A DNA stretch of 64,000 nt from Flaccisagitta enflata (taxonomy: Eukaryota; Chaetognatha; Sagittoidea; Aphragmophora). How positions within the stretch are numbered: position 1 is the first letter of the stretch; every line of letters starts with the position of its first letter. The translations under genes and the position numbers were made by a program. Below the pieces are notes generated by a model. The model searched no databases and was not told the origin of the DNA. It worked only from the letters and a program-made list of their open reading frames with translations. Shown in pieces: positions 34,912 through 48,625 of the stretch. The DNA lies in contig OZ231127.1 in NCBI GenBank assembly GCA_965153355.1, positions 8,246,001 through 8,310,000 on the forward strand. The letters are read 5' to 3'.

Positions 34912-35440
34912 GATAGACATACCAGATTGGGGCCAAATAAAAGTACTTTCGAAGGGCTTTAAAATGGTCTAAGATTTTAATTAGTTTCTCTTAATCTTTA
35001 TGGCTAAATAAGCCATTTAAAAGTGCGTCTTTTTTTTATTCGCGTGGTACTTGGCCTTGTTTAAGTGAAATAGGTTGGTTTACAGTGTGTAGCTCTTCAA
35101 GGTGAACAAACTGGAAGAAGGGAGGGGGGGGGGTTGCTGTATAGAAGACAGTCCACACACGATCCATAGCCTGTGAAAAGTGTGAGTGAATGAAAAGTGC
35201 GGTAGCTTTTGTTGATATTTTCCTGCTACGCGGCAGCTTAACGAATCGGCACCTCTGATCAGCACTAGTGGTATTAGTATAAGTAATAGCATTAGAAAAA
35301 TTGGATCAAGTCAGGGAAAAATAAGAACAAATTAAGAGAATTTGAGGCTGAAAATGGCTTGCCATTTAAGATCACTCAGGAGTTGAAAAAAGGTTGTCGC
35401 CTATAAAAAAATCTTGAAAGAGTATGGGTCCGCGACTGGG
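34912..35440. other. Intergenic stretch with element scraps
   Basis: TTATTCGCGTGGTACTTGGC-CTTGTTT at 35037-35062 is a family-1-like 3' end. ATAAGAACAAATTAAGAGAA and TTTGAGGCTGAAA at 35320-35375 belong to family 3. Nothing else is seen. Confidence 0.5.
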
Positions 35441-35444
35441 TCAA

Positions 35445-35815
35445 GCAACGTTGTAAAAGCGGCATTGTCAAGCGGCGTTGTCAAAGCGGCATTGTCCGCT
35501 GGCGCGTTGTCAAGCAGCGTTAATCAAAAGCAGCGTTGTCAAACAGCGTTGTCCGGCAACGTTATCAAGCAGCGTTGTCGGCAACGTTTTAAAGCGGCGT
35601 TGTCAAACGGCGTTGTCAAACGGTCCATCCGGCGTTGTAAACAGCGTAGTCGCTGGCGTTAATGGCAGCGTTATGCTGGCATTGTAAAACGGCGTTGTGA
35701 AACGGCGTTGTAAAATGGCGTTGTAAAACGGCGTTGTAAAACGGCGTTGTAAAATGGCGTTGCCAAACGCCGTTGTTAAACGACATTGTCAAACGACATT
35801 GTCAAATTTGTTGAA
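35445..35815. repeat. GGCGTTGTAAAAC array, about 15-bp unit
   Basis: Units such as AAACGGCGTTGTCAAACGGC with variable spacing. It runs about 370 bp. Confidence 0.9.
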
Positions 35816-35828
35816 TGGCATTGACCAG

Positions 35829-36435
35829 GTACCATGCTAAAATCTTTATAAATCAAATTCATATGTTGAGTCCTTCCATTTAGGGACTACATACCAAGTT
35901 TCAACCAAAAAATGCCGAAGTTATGCACGTTTTTAACTAAGGCTGGTAGGCTAGTCGGGTGGTAGGCTGGTTTGGCTGGTTATCATGCTAAAATCTTTAC
36001 AATTCAAATACATATGTTGAGTCCTTCCATTAAGAGACTACATACCAAGTTTCAACCAAATCGGTTGAAAAGTGCCGAAGTTATGCACATTTTTCACTTT
36101 TAGGATGGTAGGCTAGTTGGGTGGTAGGCTGGTTGGCAGATTAGCATGCTAAAATCTTTACAATTCAAATACATATATTGAGTCCTTACATTTAGAGACT
36201 ACATATCAAGTTTCAACCAAATCGGTTGAAAAATGCCGAAGTTATGCACGTTGTTAACTTTTAGGCTAGTAGGCCAGTTGGGTGGTAGGCTGGTTTGGCC
36301 GGTTAGCATGCTTAAACCTTTACAATTCAAATACATATGAGGAGTTCTTTCATTTAGTGACTATGTGCAGAGTTTCAACCAAATTGGTTGAAAAATGACA
36401 AAGTTATGCACGTTTTTCACTGCAAGGCTGGTAGG

Positions 36436-36440
<5 letters not shown>
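35829..36440. repeat. Tandem repeat, about 155-bp unit
   Basis: Four copies. Landmarks are ATGCTAAAATCTTTACAATT, TTGAGTCCTTCCATT, AAGTTTCAACCAAATCGGTT and AAGTTATGCACG. Copies start near 35829, 35984, 36140 and 36300. Confidence 0.9.
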
Positions 36441-36750
<310 letters not shown>

Positions 36751-36884
36751 ATTCTCCGCGGGGAGGATTTAGTGATAGTCATTCCCAGTTGCACGAAAAC
36801 TGACAGTTTTCAGTTTCGGCTTTTTCCTCTTGACTTGTGCTGATTCCAATTTTCGTGCCTTCTTCTTTTTTCCCTTTTGCATTT

Positions 36885-36950
36885 TCTTCTTCTTCCTCCA
36901 CTTCTTCTTCTTCTTCTTCTACTTCTTCTTCTTCTTCTTCCTCTCCTTCT

Positions 36951-36991
<41 letters not shown>

Positions 36992-37032
36992 TTCTTCTTC
37001 TTCTTCTTCTTCTTCTTCTTCTTCTTCTTCTT

Positions 37033-37063
<31 letters not shown>

Positions 37064-37150
37064 TTCTTTTTATTCTTCTTCTTCTTCTTCTTCTTCTTCT
37101 TCTTCTTCTTCTCCTTCTTCTTCGTCTCCTTCTTCTTCTTCTACTTCTTC
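36885..37150. repeat. (TTC)n microsatellite
   Basis: TTC units with TCC and TAC variants. Confidence 0.95.
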
Positions 37151-37408
37151 TTCTACTTTTGCTTTTTTTTTCCTTTTTTTTAATTTGTCCCCCCTTTTTT
37201 TACGGAATTGTCTTTTTTCTTTTCTGATGTCTTTCCCTATATTTTTCGATTTCACGTGATGTTATTTGGAAAATTTCACATCAAACAAACACACGAACAC
37301 ACGGCTAAAAAGTTAAACATATTGACACAGAAGCAGACACTCGTATGTACAATGTACATGATTTGATCCTAAGTCTGCATGCACGTGAATAGATTAACAA
37401 ATGAACAG

Positions 37409-37410
<2 letters not shown>

Positions 37411-37467
<57 letters not shown>

Positions 37468-37790
37468 ACCACCACCACCACCACCACCACCACCACCACC
37501 ACCACCACCCCCACGTCCACCACCACCGCAACCACCACCAACACTACCACCACCATCACCACCACCACCACCACGACACGACTAACACGTCACACCACCG
37601 CCACGCCACCGCCATGCGCCGCCGCCACCGCCACCACCACCCCCACCCCGCTATCACCACCACCACCTGTACCACCACCACCACCACCACCACCAACAGC
37701 AACAACAACAACAACAGCAACAACAACAGCAACAGCAGCAACAGCAAAAACAACAACAACAGCAGCAGCAACAACAGCAACAAGGAAACG
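37411..37790. repeat. Compound (AC)n-(CAC)n-(AAC/AGC)n
   Basis: AC units (37411-37465) pass to CAC/ACC units (37466-37690) and then AAC/AGC units (to about 37790). It abuts the truncated end of the BEL/Pao element. Confidence 0.95.
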
Positions 37791-37929
37791 CAAATCCACT
37801 ACAACAGCTCAGAAAAAAATAGTTATGAATCCATGATTGCCTCCAATAGAACAGTTTTATTTCTGTTACGGACCTTTATCAGAAATCGATCTGACTGCTG
37901 TTTAAACAATGATTGATAACTAAAAAAAG

Positions 37930-38378
37930 TAGAAAACTTATCACTCTGCTTTTTCTGCGGATACAATCTCCAACTCGTGGGCAGCTGTTATGATAGGAAA
38001 CACGTTTTGGATTGAGTGGAATGGCTATTGAGATTTGGAGGCGATGAATGAAATGTGAACATCTCCATCCCGATTGACTTGACGTCGATATGCAACTGCT
38101 CCAATATCCGCCTTCACAGACATCGCAAAGATCTCGAGTGTGACTTCCGCAATGTCGCTGTTGTCGACGCCGCCATTCCAACAGCGTTCAATTCGGTATT
38201 GTTGTAGAAGAGGCCAAGATGAAGTGTAGCGGAAGAAAGATTCCTCGACGCTCTCTTCCAAGGGCGAATCCCATCCCACTTCCTGTGAACGACAGAGTTG
38301 AAGATGTCGTCTACCGATGTATGCGCTTGGGCTCCAAAAACCCAATGGATCATAAAGTTTGGCTTGCATGGAGACCAA
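37930..38378 (-). pseudogene. BEL/Pao: peptidase A17-type region, truncated
   Basis: The minus-strand translation contains KLYDPLGFWSP and further on DVHISFIASKSQ. These match the region downstream of the RT core in BEL/Pao polyproteins (the segment databases call peptidase A17, entering RNase H). A stop codon follows directly after FIASKSQ, and the similarity ends near 37930. The rest of RNase H, the integrase and the 3' LTR are absent. Confidence 0.8.
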
Positions 38379-38398
38379 TTAACGAGGTGTTTTCGCTC

Positions 38399-39553
38399 TC
38401 AGTGTTTTGAATTCCTTGTCGCAGATGAAGATGAAGACGTCTTCCGCAGGTAATGGCGCCTTAACACCAACTTAGTCGGCGCATCATCTTGCTTATCTGA
38501 GATGGGAGTTGGCACGTTCGGATCTCCATCCATCAGTTGCCGCGCATTGCTTTTCCACTTCACAAGATCCATCCCGCCTTCAGCCATCGCCGCCACTGCA
38601 TCCCCACCTTCAACTGCAGTGCTTCGTCGACCGAATCCCCACCCCCACTTCCGTCGTCGACGTAGAATCCGAAGCGAATAAGATCGTAGGCGTTGTGGGG
38701 ATATTTGGGCCGGATTACTTCAGCATGCTTTCTGACGGTGAAAGACGTGACGAATGAGCTGGATTGGCTGCCGAAGACATGTGATAAGAACAGATTCAAA
38801 ATGGCTTCTCGTAGAGTACGGTCTTTGAACCAAAAGAATCTGAACAGATCAGCGTCGTCAGGATGGACACGGATCTGGTGGAAGAACGCATGCATATCAC
38901 ACATAAAGGTGATCTTCCACTGGCGAAAACGCATGAGGATGTCCATCAGCTGTTCATCAGGTTTGGACCTCCGGCCAGCAAATCATTGAGTGAGATCTCA
39001 TGGGTTGCTATACGTGCATCGTGACATACGCGCGTTTTGCCGTACAATTCAACAATATGAAGTGGCAAGTAACTGTGTGACTTCTCAATGCCATCGTAGT
39101 CGTCGACGTTGTCAATCTCAATCGCCACTCCCGTCTCGTAAAACTTCTCGATTTCACGGAAGACTCTTTCTTTGAAGGCTGGATCACGCTTGAAGCGAAA
39201 ACGTTGGTTACCAAGTCGCTTCATCGCAGTCGGTCGTGACTTCACTCTTCTCAGAATCTCCATGATTTTTCGTGATGAAATTTCCATGTGATGGGAGCAA
39301 AGTATTTTTTCACAACTGGGCAAATATATGTCTTTTCCTCTAACGTTTTGCACGCTCTGACATTTTCAAGAGAATCACCCATCTCCTCTTGCGAGACGAT
39401 TGATGATGCAAAGTCATGGTAGAAGATGCGGTCAATGTTGCTGTTGAGGCCGCGATTGTCGAGGATGCGATCGATGTTGTCGTTGAGGACGCGGTCATCC
39501 GTCGATGGCGTTGATCGATGCAATATCTCGTCCTCTCTTGTCCGTTTTTCCAC
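38399..39553 (-). pseudogene. BEL/Pao reverse transcriptase, frame-broken
   Basis: In order on the minus strand: HHMEISSRK, a FETGVAIEI-like region (seen as FYETGVAIEI), HDARIATHEISLNDLLAGGP, then after a one-base frame change FMCDMHAFFHQIRV (motif A), later FGFYVDDGSGG (motif C, YVDD), and after another frame change EGGMDLVKWKSNAR. This is the full RT core order of BEL/Pao elements. The frame changes near 38946 and 38590 mean no single continuous protein is encoded. Either the copy is decayed or the assembly has indel errors. Confidence 0.85.
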
Positions 39554-40004
39554 ATACAGTCCAACTGAATAGACATCTGAAGCAAGTCAAAGATCCTGAA
39601 GGCCCTCGGCGGATTTCTTGAGCGACGGCGGCATCCGCATGCGCCGCTCCGATGATCATCATCTCACCGCCTTCAGCTTCTGGAAATTTTATGCCTTGAT
39701 GTGAGTTAGTCAGGTCGTCGCGGAGAAAAGGAGGAATGTCGCGTTCACTCGTTAACAAATCACCCACCAATGCGTCGTTGGCGTCGACGACATATTCCTC
39801 GTCGACCGATTGCATAGTGAATGATGCGATGAAACGATCCTCAACAACATGACTTCCAAAAGTAATCACCGTCATTTGCACTGTTTTTGTTGGAATCAGA
39901 AGACTGCGAATGACATTGGTACTGATCACTCTGCGATCAGCGCCTGAGTCGATCATAGCGTAAATAGTCCTCTGCGCGCCCGAAGAATTGTTTATGATAG
40001 TCAC
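39495..40004 (-). pseudogene. BEL/Pao aspartic protease (DUF1758-like)
   Basis: An open minus-strand segment contains IYAMIDSGADRRVIS, the catalytic D-S/T-G motif of retroviral-type aspartic proteases, followed by a region typical of BEL/Pao proteases. It lies between the zinc-knuckle region and RT as expected. Linkage to the neighbouring frames requires frame changes. Confidence 0.8.
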
Positions 40005-40203
40005 TGGAACATTCGGACGGACAACGTCGTCGAATGAAGAGACGGACCGCGACGTTGCCGTCGCCGCCAGTCATGCCGTGACGTTAGGAGAGATCACTTC
40101 CGTAGGATTGGCTGTCTCCGCCGTCGACGAGGCTATTTGCGGTGCTGCTGCAGCCGCATCCTCTGACTTGTTGAAGGGAGCCAGCGGTACTTTATTTCCC
40201 TGC

Positions 40204-41077
40204 TTATTCTCTCCTTTCTTCTCTTCCTTTTTTTCTTTCTTGTAGGTGCGCCCGTGGAGAATCGTGGCATGCCGCTTCTTGCAGATCTGGCAAGGTCGGT
40301 CTGTTCGCGCGTCCTTTGGCGTTGTGTCCTGGCGCGAGGCTGTGGAAGCACAGACGACGAGACATGATCTTTTGAACTCTCGCGTCCACTTCCAGCTCTA
40401 ACAGCTGATGACACTCTTCTGTTTGATGCATTCCACTGCAGACGACGTTGCAGCGATCCGTCGGCTGCATCTTTGCTTGCCACGTGGCCAAAGCATCCCC
40501 ATATGATGATGGCGCTTCTTTTTCTGTAGTTGCGACTGCTGCCACTGATGCTGTTTTGCAGCTAGCGCCTTTGTTGCGCTGAATCTGCATACATGTCTCG
40601 GTCATGTTGACCAAGTTGTCGAATGAAAATAATTGTCCATTTTGGGCTGCTTCATGTTGCTTTCCCCAGAATTTATCTGCCAGATGAGGGACCCTCTTAT
40701 TGAGGATCTCCTGCAGCAGCTGCGTCCACGATAGCATTGTTGCACTTCTCCACAGGTCCTCGCAATCTTCTTTGCCTTTTGCAACCTTGCAGACAAATTT
40801 AAATGCCTTGCATGGTCGGCCGACTGGATCTTCGCCTCCGCGACGATTTCGTTGAACAGCGCCGCAATGTTGCAGCGCCTTGCCATAAAGGCAACGTCCA
40901 TTTTTGCGAAGGCGTCGTCAATCTCTCCTCTTGCTGTCGCTTCAGTTGCATCAATAATCGCAGTTTCAGCCATCTCTTTTGCCGGACCAGCAAACCACTT
41001 GGGCAATTCAATAAGATGTCCATTTGCGTCAAGCCTTCATGCTTCTCATCATCTTTGAACTTCCTCTTCCACATCAT
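40204..41077 (-). pseudogene. BEL/Pao gag: DUF1759-like domain and zinc-knuckle region
   Basis: Minus strand: LPKWFAGPAKE-type start, then a helical DUF1759-like stretch (ALFNEIVAEAKIQSADHARH), and after a frame change LPHLADKFWG, and then CNVVCSGMHQTEECH with LCFHSLAPGHNAK. The second and third pieces match the two CCHC-like knuckles of BEL/Pao gag, with one Cys replaced (CFHSL). At least one frame break lies near 40730. Confidence 0.75.
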
Positions 41078-43950
41078 GAAGTCAGGTGGATGAAAGCTCC
41101 TGCAGAGGCTTTTCGGGTCTTGCTCTCTCCAACGCTTTGAGGCCGACCCCCCTTTCGCATGAGATCATTGTACGCCGCTCTTTCAAAAAACATGTCCAGA
41201 GCCGGATTGTTGGGCATCTGAACGTGTACTTCCGGTTGGCGGGCTACTTGATGATGCTCCACTTGATGATACGCTGGGGGTTGTTGGATAAAAGCGTATT
41301 GACCCCCGACTTTTACCGGAGATCTCTTTTTGGTGGTTTTTACACTCCACCCAACTACTCCTTGCTGATTCATTTGTTGTTGGCCGATCATCTTGATGGG
41401 AGATAGAGCATCAAAATCTTGGCGGACGTACTGTCGCTGTTGTTCTTCTTTCGTTGTTTCTCTTCTTCTCTGCGGCAAGGTCAAAGTCTCTCTGCTGAAC
41501 TACCGTCTTCAAACTGTCACTTCCTGCTGCAAACGTTGATTCTGCTGGATGACTTCCGCTTGAGCCGTTGCTAGAGGCGCTTGCGCTACTTTTGGCGCCA
41601 ACGACTGCAATCCACTCATTGTCTTCTTGGGAGCGACTTTTCTTCTCTCCTTATCTTGCAGCTGCTGTGCCAACTTCGCGTCCAAGCAACCTCACACATC
41701 TACCTCCTGCTATCTACTTATCCATTCATCCTCCGCTGGCGTGAAGACCTTTTTTACTCTTGATGGGGAAGACCAGTCTCCCTTCTAGCAAAACCAATCT
41801 TAACCATAAAGAAAGATCACTTCCGGTGCGGTAGGGAGAATCGTTGCTGCTGGGGTTTGGTGATGCTGATCCTGATTCTGTTGCTGTTGTTGAAGCCGTT
41901 GCTGCTGCCACTGTTGATGTTGAAGCTGCTGTTGCTGGTCAGGATGCTGTTGCTGTTCATTCTGCTGCTGCAGTTGACGCTGACGCTGTCCTTGCTGCTG
42001 CTGCTGCTCCAACTGTTGCTGCTGCTGCGCATTGTAACTGGCGGACGTTTCGCTGACTGCGCCCAGCCGTTGCTATGCGTTCGAATTAGTGATCCGGTTG
42101 AAATTTCTGAAGATAAGTCGGCGGTCTTTGGCCGGATGCTGAAACTTTTTCTTGTCAAGCTCAGACAGTTGTCTAAGCTTCACATCCCGCTGCTCTAAAG
42201 CTCCACCAATGCCACTGTCGTTCAGGCTATTCCAGTGCTTTCGTTGCATTTCTGCCGCATCGCATCGTTGAATACTCCTGCTCTTCTATCTTCATCCCGT
42301 TGCTGCTGCTGGCGAAAGTTACACATTCTGGCGTACAACTCTTTGTCTTCTTGTGATGAAAAGCGCTGTTGAAATCCCTGTGGCACCGCGATCGGCCCCT
42401 TTGGAGCTGTTGCTGCATTACCACCTTCACCTTCAGCCATCATGCGCAGACGTTGTTCTGCAAGGCGTTGTTGTCTCTCTTCTTCTGTTTCTTCACTGAC
42501 GTTCATGCTTTCGACAGGATGTTGTTGGCCTGGAGGATCCCTACCACCCCGCTGGGATCGCAGGCGGAAGGTTGCTGTTGCTGCTGCAGTTGCTGTTATA
42601 CGTTCATCTGCATTATTTGCCGCTGTTTTTTGTTGTTTCATGCGGCTGCATTACCGGTTGATGTTGTCGCAGCCCTTGTTGTTGTTGCTGTTGTTGCTGC
42701 TGCTGCTCCATATTGTTGCTGTTGTTGAACCATGTTGTGGCGCCGGCTGCAAGGTGCAGCGTTGTTGTTGGTCTTGTTGACAAAATTGTTTGAGGTGCTG
42801 CAACTGCTGCTGCTGCAACAGCTCTTGCTGCTGCCGTTGAGCCGTCGTTTGCTGCTGCTCCTGTGGTCGGTGGAGTTGACGTTGCTGTTGGAGTTACTGC
42901 TGCTGCATCTTAAAGTGATGCTGCTGCTGTTGCTCCTTTTGCTGTCGCTGTTCCTCCTCCCGTTGTTGCTGCTGCATATCATCTATCAGCCGCCGGCCTT
43001 GGCGCATTTCCTCCTCCAGCTGCCTACCCCATCTGTCTCTCTCCGCACTCCTGTTGACGACGTGTCGCCTCGCCCTCTCCTGCGGCGTCAATCCGTTGAT
43101 GATCCCACGACCTCTTGCAAAACATCGGCGTGTGAGATCCACTAAGCATGTCGTCCGGCACTCCATCCCGAGCATGCAGCGCAGAGTTCAATTTCCCAGA
43201 CCAAATCTGATACCCATTGATTGACGGCATCTCCTCTTTGGATCGGCGGCAGATTTTAAGAGTTAAGCCCCCGCCAGTTGGAGATTGCGCACCATGTCGC
43301 AGGACCGGAAGTGGTAGATACTCGGATCCGTCGGGGTTTGGCGAAGACGTTCGCATTCTTGGTGTTGGAGCGCCAGTAACATTGTCGCGGGCGGCATGGT
43401 GTCAGTTGGAGACTGTTCGCGGAGGTAACTCATTGGCGGGTCTTGATTCCCCAATGTCTCATTGTGCATTGCGTTAACGATGTCGGCGTTGGAAGGAAAA
43501 CCCTCTGGATAGTTTTCACGATCAAAAAACGCATGGAAATTCCATTCGCGCGGATTCTCTGCGCAGAGTGGGCGCATGAATCGAAAGAGGTCACCGGGCA
43601 TCGAGTCGGCGCCATTTGCCTTGCGTATGATATAAAGTAATAGACCATATCCCGAAGGCCGTGTCGAGCGCCATCCTGATTCACATGCGGCGTGGGGCGT
43701 CGGCAAATCGTTAGATCCTTCGGCGCAGCGTAGCGGCGTCGAAAAGGCGCCGGCATCCTTCCATCTCCGCCGTGATGTCGTTTCTCATCACGCGCAAGCG
43801 ATCCGACCTCGGACACTGATTCAAACCGAGTGAGATACACGGACGTTGAAGCGGTCGAGACGGTGTCGTCGTTACGCGCGGCTGCCATTGTCCAATTTCG
43901 CTTTCGGAGGTCGAAGATGGAAAGAATCGAGTCGTTTTTTAAATTGTTGA
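41078..43950 (-). pseudogene. BEL/Pao 5' gag-like region, glutamine-rich
   Basis: A chain of overlapping minus-strand open segments in changing frames. Recognisable pieces are an N-terminal part (WTMAAARNDDTVSTAS near 43890), LFRFMRPLCAENP near 43580, a region ending EERQQRLAEQRLRMMAEG near 42450, and long CAG/CTG-coded Gln tracts at 41870-42960. No family domain is recognised; its place upstream of DUF1759 suggests a long N-terminal gag. Possible promoter or LTR sequence upstream (43980-44500) was not identified. Confidence 0.5.
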
Positions 43951-43980
43951 AAATATAAATTACGCCCACAGTTTCCAACT

Positions 43981-44863
43981 GGCACTGTCTATGAGCGTCT
44001 ATCTGACTGACGACTTGTGGTGAAAGAGAGTTGGCCGATTGGAAAATAGGAAGGCGATCGTCTCGTTTATTCCATAAAAAATTTCAACAACTGAAGAGAG
44101 GGGGAAAAATGAAAGGGAAAGTGGGCGTTAATGGTGATCAGCAAACGCAAAAGATAACATGAAATCGAGACAGGACACAATAAAGGACAGAAAACAGCAC
44201 ATGACAACATGTTCATCTTCTTCAGAGCCCATGCCACCTGATAATACCTGCCCCCTGCCCCGGCCTATCCATTAAATTCATCATATCATCCCCATAGAAG
44301 TAAGCTGATCGGGCAGCGATAAAAACCATACTAAAATCAATGATAAAAATGCAAAAAAGCAAAGACAAAAATAACAGACCGGAAGACAAGATAAAACAAA
44401 GCAGAAACAGAACGCGTCTATAAAACTTACTTTTAGGCCCACTTTCGTTGGTTTCCAACCTTCCCACCAGTCTGTCGTGTAAAACTAGATTAATTGTCCG
44501 TTCATAAGTTTATCTGCAATAAAAAGATGAGAGATTATTGAAATTAGTGAATTCCAAGGGCGCATTCAATCAATCACGAAAAATCAGTCAATCACTCTAG
44601 GAAGCAATGCCGTAAATAATAAAAACAATCAATCCAAAATTGGACGACACGAAGACGAGTTACGTATGTTTGTCTACGTAGTAAAAACAAATGGCACAAA
44701 ATACAAGGCGCAACCATATGGTTACCCATCTAGCGTTCATTATAAAAAATGGCGAGAAACAAAAGACACCGGCATTGAATAATAAGAAAAGAGAAAAAGC
44801 CAAAGGCACGCAAAAGAAACAAAAGCACACATACCTAATAGACGGACGGACATACATTTCTAA
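43981..44863. other. Intergenic stretch upstream of the BEL/Pao element
   Basis: A 5' LTR would be expected here but no matching downstream copy exists for comparison. No gene is supported. Confidence 0.4.
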
Positions 44864-45849
44864 CAGCGACGCTAAAGCACATTTCAATCCATGTCTCACA
44901 AAATAGGTCACTATGAAGACGTTCAAATCGCAGCGACGCTAAAGCGCATTTGGAACCATGCTTGACAAACTAAGTCACTATAGAAATGTGCAAATCACAG
45001 TGACGCTAAAGCACATTTGAAACCATGCCTTTTATATTACTATAGGTCACTATGGAAACGTTCAAATCGCAGTGACGCTTAAGGCTAATGCACATTTGAA
45101 ACCATGCCTTTTATATTACTATAGGTCACTATGGAGACGTTCAAATCGCAGCAACGCTAAAGGCTAATGCACATTTGAAACCATGCTTTACAAAATAGGT
45201 TACGATGCCGGAAACGTTCAAATCGCAGCGACGCTAAAGCACATTTAGAACCATGCCTTTCACTATAAATCACTATAAATCACTATGGAAACGTTAGAAT
45301 CACAACAATGCTAAAGCACATTTGAAACTATGCCTTTCACTATAAGTCACTATGGAAACGTTCAAATTGCAGCTACGCTAAAGCACATTTGGGACCATGC
45401 TTCACAAAAATAAGTCGCTATGGAAAGGTTTGAATCGCAGTGGCGCTAAAGCACATTTAAAACTATGCATTTCACTATAGGTCACTATGGAAATGTTCAA
45501 ATCGCAGTGACGCTAAAGCACATTTGAAACTATGCATTTCACTTTAAGTCACTATGGAAACGTTCAAATTGCAGCGATGCTAAAGCACATTCGGAACTAT
45601 GCCTTTCACTATAGGTCACTATGGAAATGTTCAAATCGTAGTGATGCAAAATCACATTTGAAACTATGCCTTTCACTATAAGTCACTATGGAAACGTTCA
45701 AATTGCAGCGATGCTAAAGCGCATTTGGAACCATGCTTTAAAAAATAAGTCACTATGGAAATGTTTGAATCGCAGTGACGCTAAAGCACATTTGAAACTA
45801 TGCATTTCACTATAAGTCACTATGGAAACGTTCGAATCGCAGTGACATT
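44864..45849. repeat. Minisatellite, about 62-75-bp units
   Basis: About 15 units with landmarks GCGACGCTAAAGCACATTTG, ACCATGCCTTTCACTATA and GTCACTATGGAAACGTTCAA. Unit length varies by inserted TATTACTATA or AAGGCTAATG segments. Confidence 0.93.
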
Positions 45850-46583
<734 letters not shown>

Positions 46584-46859
46584 CTATCTCTGTAATCCCT
46601 CTAATTCCATGCTCCACACTTGAAGTATATTATTCATAGTGTTATCCATCAATGATTCCCAGGTGCTCTTGTGGCATTAAAGAGAATTAAAATCTCTTTG
46701 TAAAGAACAACGGGAACCATTAAATGTAGAGATTTAACGCTGCATAATTTACATCGGTCTTTTAAAGTCATTTGCATGCGTCTTTTGTCACCATTTCTGG
46801 TCCGTCTCTCAATCTTAAATGACTGAATTTACCTGACTGACATAAGTGACTAATAATAA

Positions 46860-47082
46860 CTTCAAATGACTTAGAATAACTTACTATGACTTACAATGAC
46901 TTACAATGGCATTTGGAAAGGAGCTGTGAGCCCAAAAAGCTAAAAAACGCCAAAAAAGTAAAAAAGGGACCAACCGACCAACCAACCGACCGACCGACTG
47001 ACCAACCAACCGACGAACCGACTAACCGACCGACCAGCCCACAAAGCGGGGTGTAGAGTCGGGTAGCACGCGACTAACAAGT
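46860..47082 (-). mobile_element. Family-1 element 5' part with TGACTTA units
   Basis: Minus strand: TTAGTCGCGTGCTACCCGAC-TCTACACCCCGCTTTGTGGG, then a long GGTCGGTCGGTTAGTCGG block, followed by units complementary to TGACTTACAA. The hairpin return arm has a small insertion. No 3' end was found. Confidence 0.6.
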
Positions 47083-47194
47083 GATTGTGCAAGAGCCGTT
47101 GTACTGTTCTTTTTTTTTTTTTGCCTAAAAAAAACCAAAAAACAAAAAACAAAAAATTGTTTTTAACGACATCTTTAGCACTGCGACGATAATC

Positions 47195-47385
47195 AATAAA
47201 GCAGTTGTATTTCACTATGGGTGAGTCAGTGCATAAGAAAAACAGATGCTTTTTCCAAATTTTCGAACCATGTGCTCCCTTCCCTTCCCTGATGATGAAC
47301 CGAGCACATGGTTTGAGAATTTGGAAAAAAACATCTGTTTTTCTTATGCACTGACTCACCCATAGTGAAATACAACTGCTTTATT
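47195..47385. repeat. Near-perfect palindrome, arms about 83 bp, loop about 24 nt
   Basis: The left arm starts AATAAAGCAGTTGTATTTCA and the right arm ends with its complement. GTGAGTCAGTGCATAAGAAA pairs along the length with few mismatches. A transcript would form a long hairpin. It could be a MITE remnant or a source of small RNA. Confidence 0.85.
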
Positions 47386-47447
47386 TAAAAAACAAAAAAA
47401 CATTTGCAGATATATCTGCTTATGCCAATACGCAAACGATTGTCACT

Positions 47448-47516
47448 GTAACTGTCACTGTCACTGTCACTGTCGTTGTCACTGTCACTGTCACTGTCAC
47501 TGTCGTTGTCACTGAC
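47448..47516. repeat. (CACTGT)n hexanucleotide repeat
   Basis: CACTGT units with two CGTTGT variants. Confidence 0.95.
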
Positions 47517-47753
47517 TGTGTGTCCGTCCATGTTCGTTACCTGAATCAAACTTTACACATATTTTTTTCTGACACTGAAATTATCTGTTCAGTCTAGTTG
47601 TAAAAACATTTTTTTTTTCAAGAATTTTCGTAAGCTACTTGTTGTTGCACAATTCATAGATAACAATTTTCCCCTCTTTGCTCCTTCCCAACAGAATCCT
47701 TGAAAGACCAATATCTTGCCAGCGCAGATATCATCTTAATCGCCCATCGTTCC

Positions 47754-48037
<284 letters not shown>

Positions 48038-48143
48038 TCTCTCTCTCTCTCCCTTTCGTCATCTCGTTCTCTTTCCTGTCAAGTGGCGCCTCCACGCTTG
48101 AATCAAACGCTCGTTATCTCCGCCCACGCATGCACGTGCGTGT

Positions 48144-48290
48144 AACTGCGTGCTTCTGCGTGCGCATCTGCGTGCTTCTGCGTGCGCATCTGCGTGCTTC
48201 TGCGTGCGCATCTGCGTGCTTCTGCGTGCGCATCTGCGTGCTTCTGCGTGCGCATCTGCGTGCTTCTGCGTGCGCATCTGCGTGCATCTT
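48144..48290. repeat. 22-bp minisatellite
   Basis: Six to seven units of CTGCGTGCTTCTGCGTGCGC-AT, nearly identical. Confidence 0.95.
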
Positions 48291-48441
48291 CCTGCGCCTG
48301 CGAGCGTGTGCCCACCTAGGAAGTCGATTTTCGCACGTTCTCATCTTTCCTCAGGGAAACGCGCGACTATTACAATCCCCTCTCGTTCGCAACGAAGGTG
48401 TCTCGTACACGCGCGTTCTCAGCAAAACCGTAGCGGTAACG

Positions 48442-48444
<3 letters not shown>

Positions 48445-48492
<48 letters not shown>

Positions 48493-48494
48493 GC

Positions 48495-48535
<41 letters not shown>

Positions 48536-48555
48536 AAACAACAACAACCACAACC

Positions 48556-48625
<70 letters not shown>
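48445..48625. repeat. (AAC)n microsatellite
   Basis: AAC units with scattered AGC, AAA and CAC variants. Confidence 0.97.

Noticed and set aside
36837-37259. Serine-rich and leucine-rich frames over (TTC)n
   Set aside because: Pure trinucleotide repeat. All three frames are open by composition.
44222-44467. A minus-strand 81-codon frame with a hydrophobic stretch
   Set aside because: A single short frame with no homology recognised and no splice or start context. The AT-rich composition explains the hydrophobicity.
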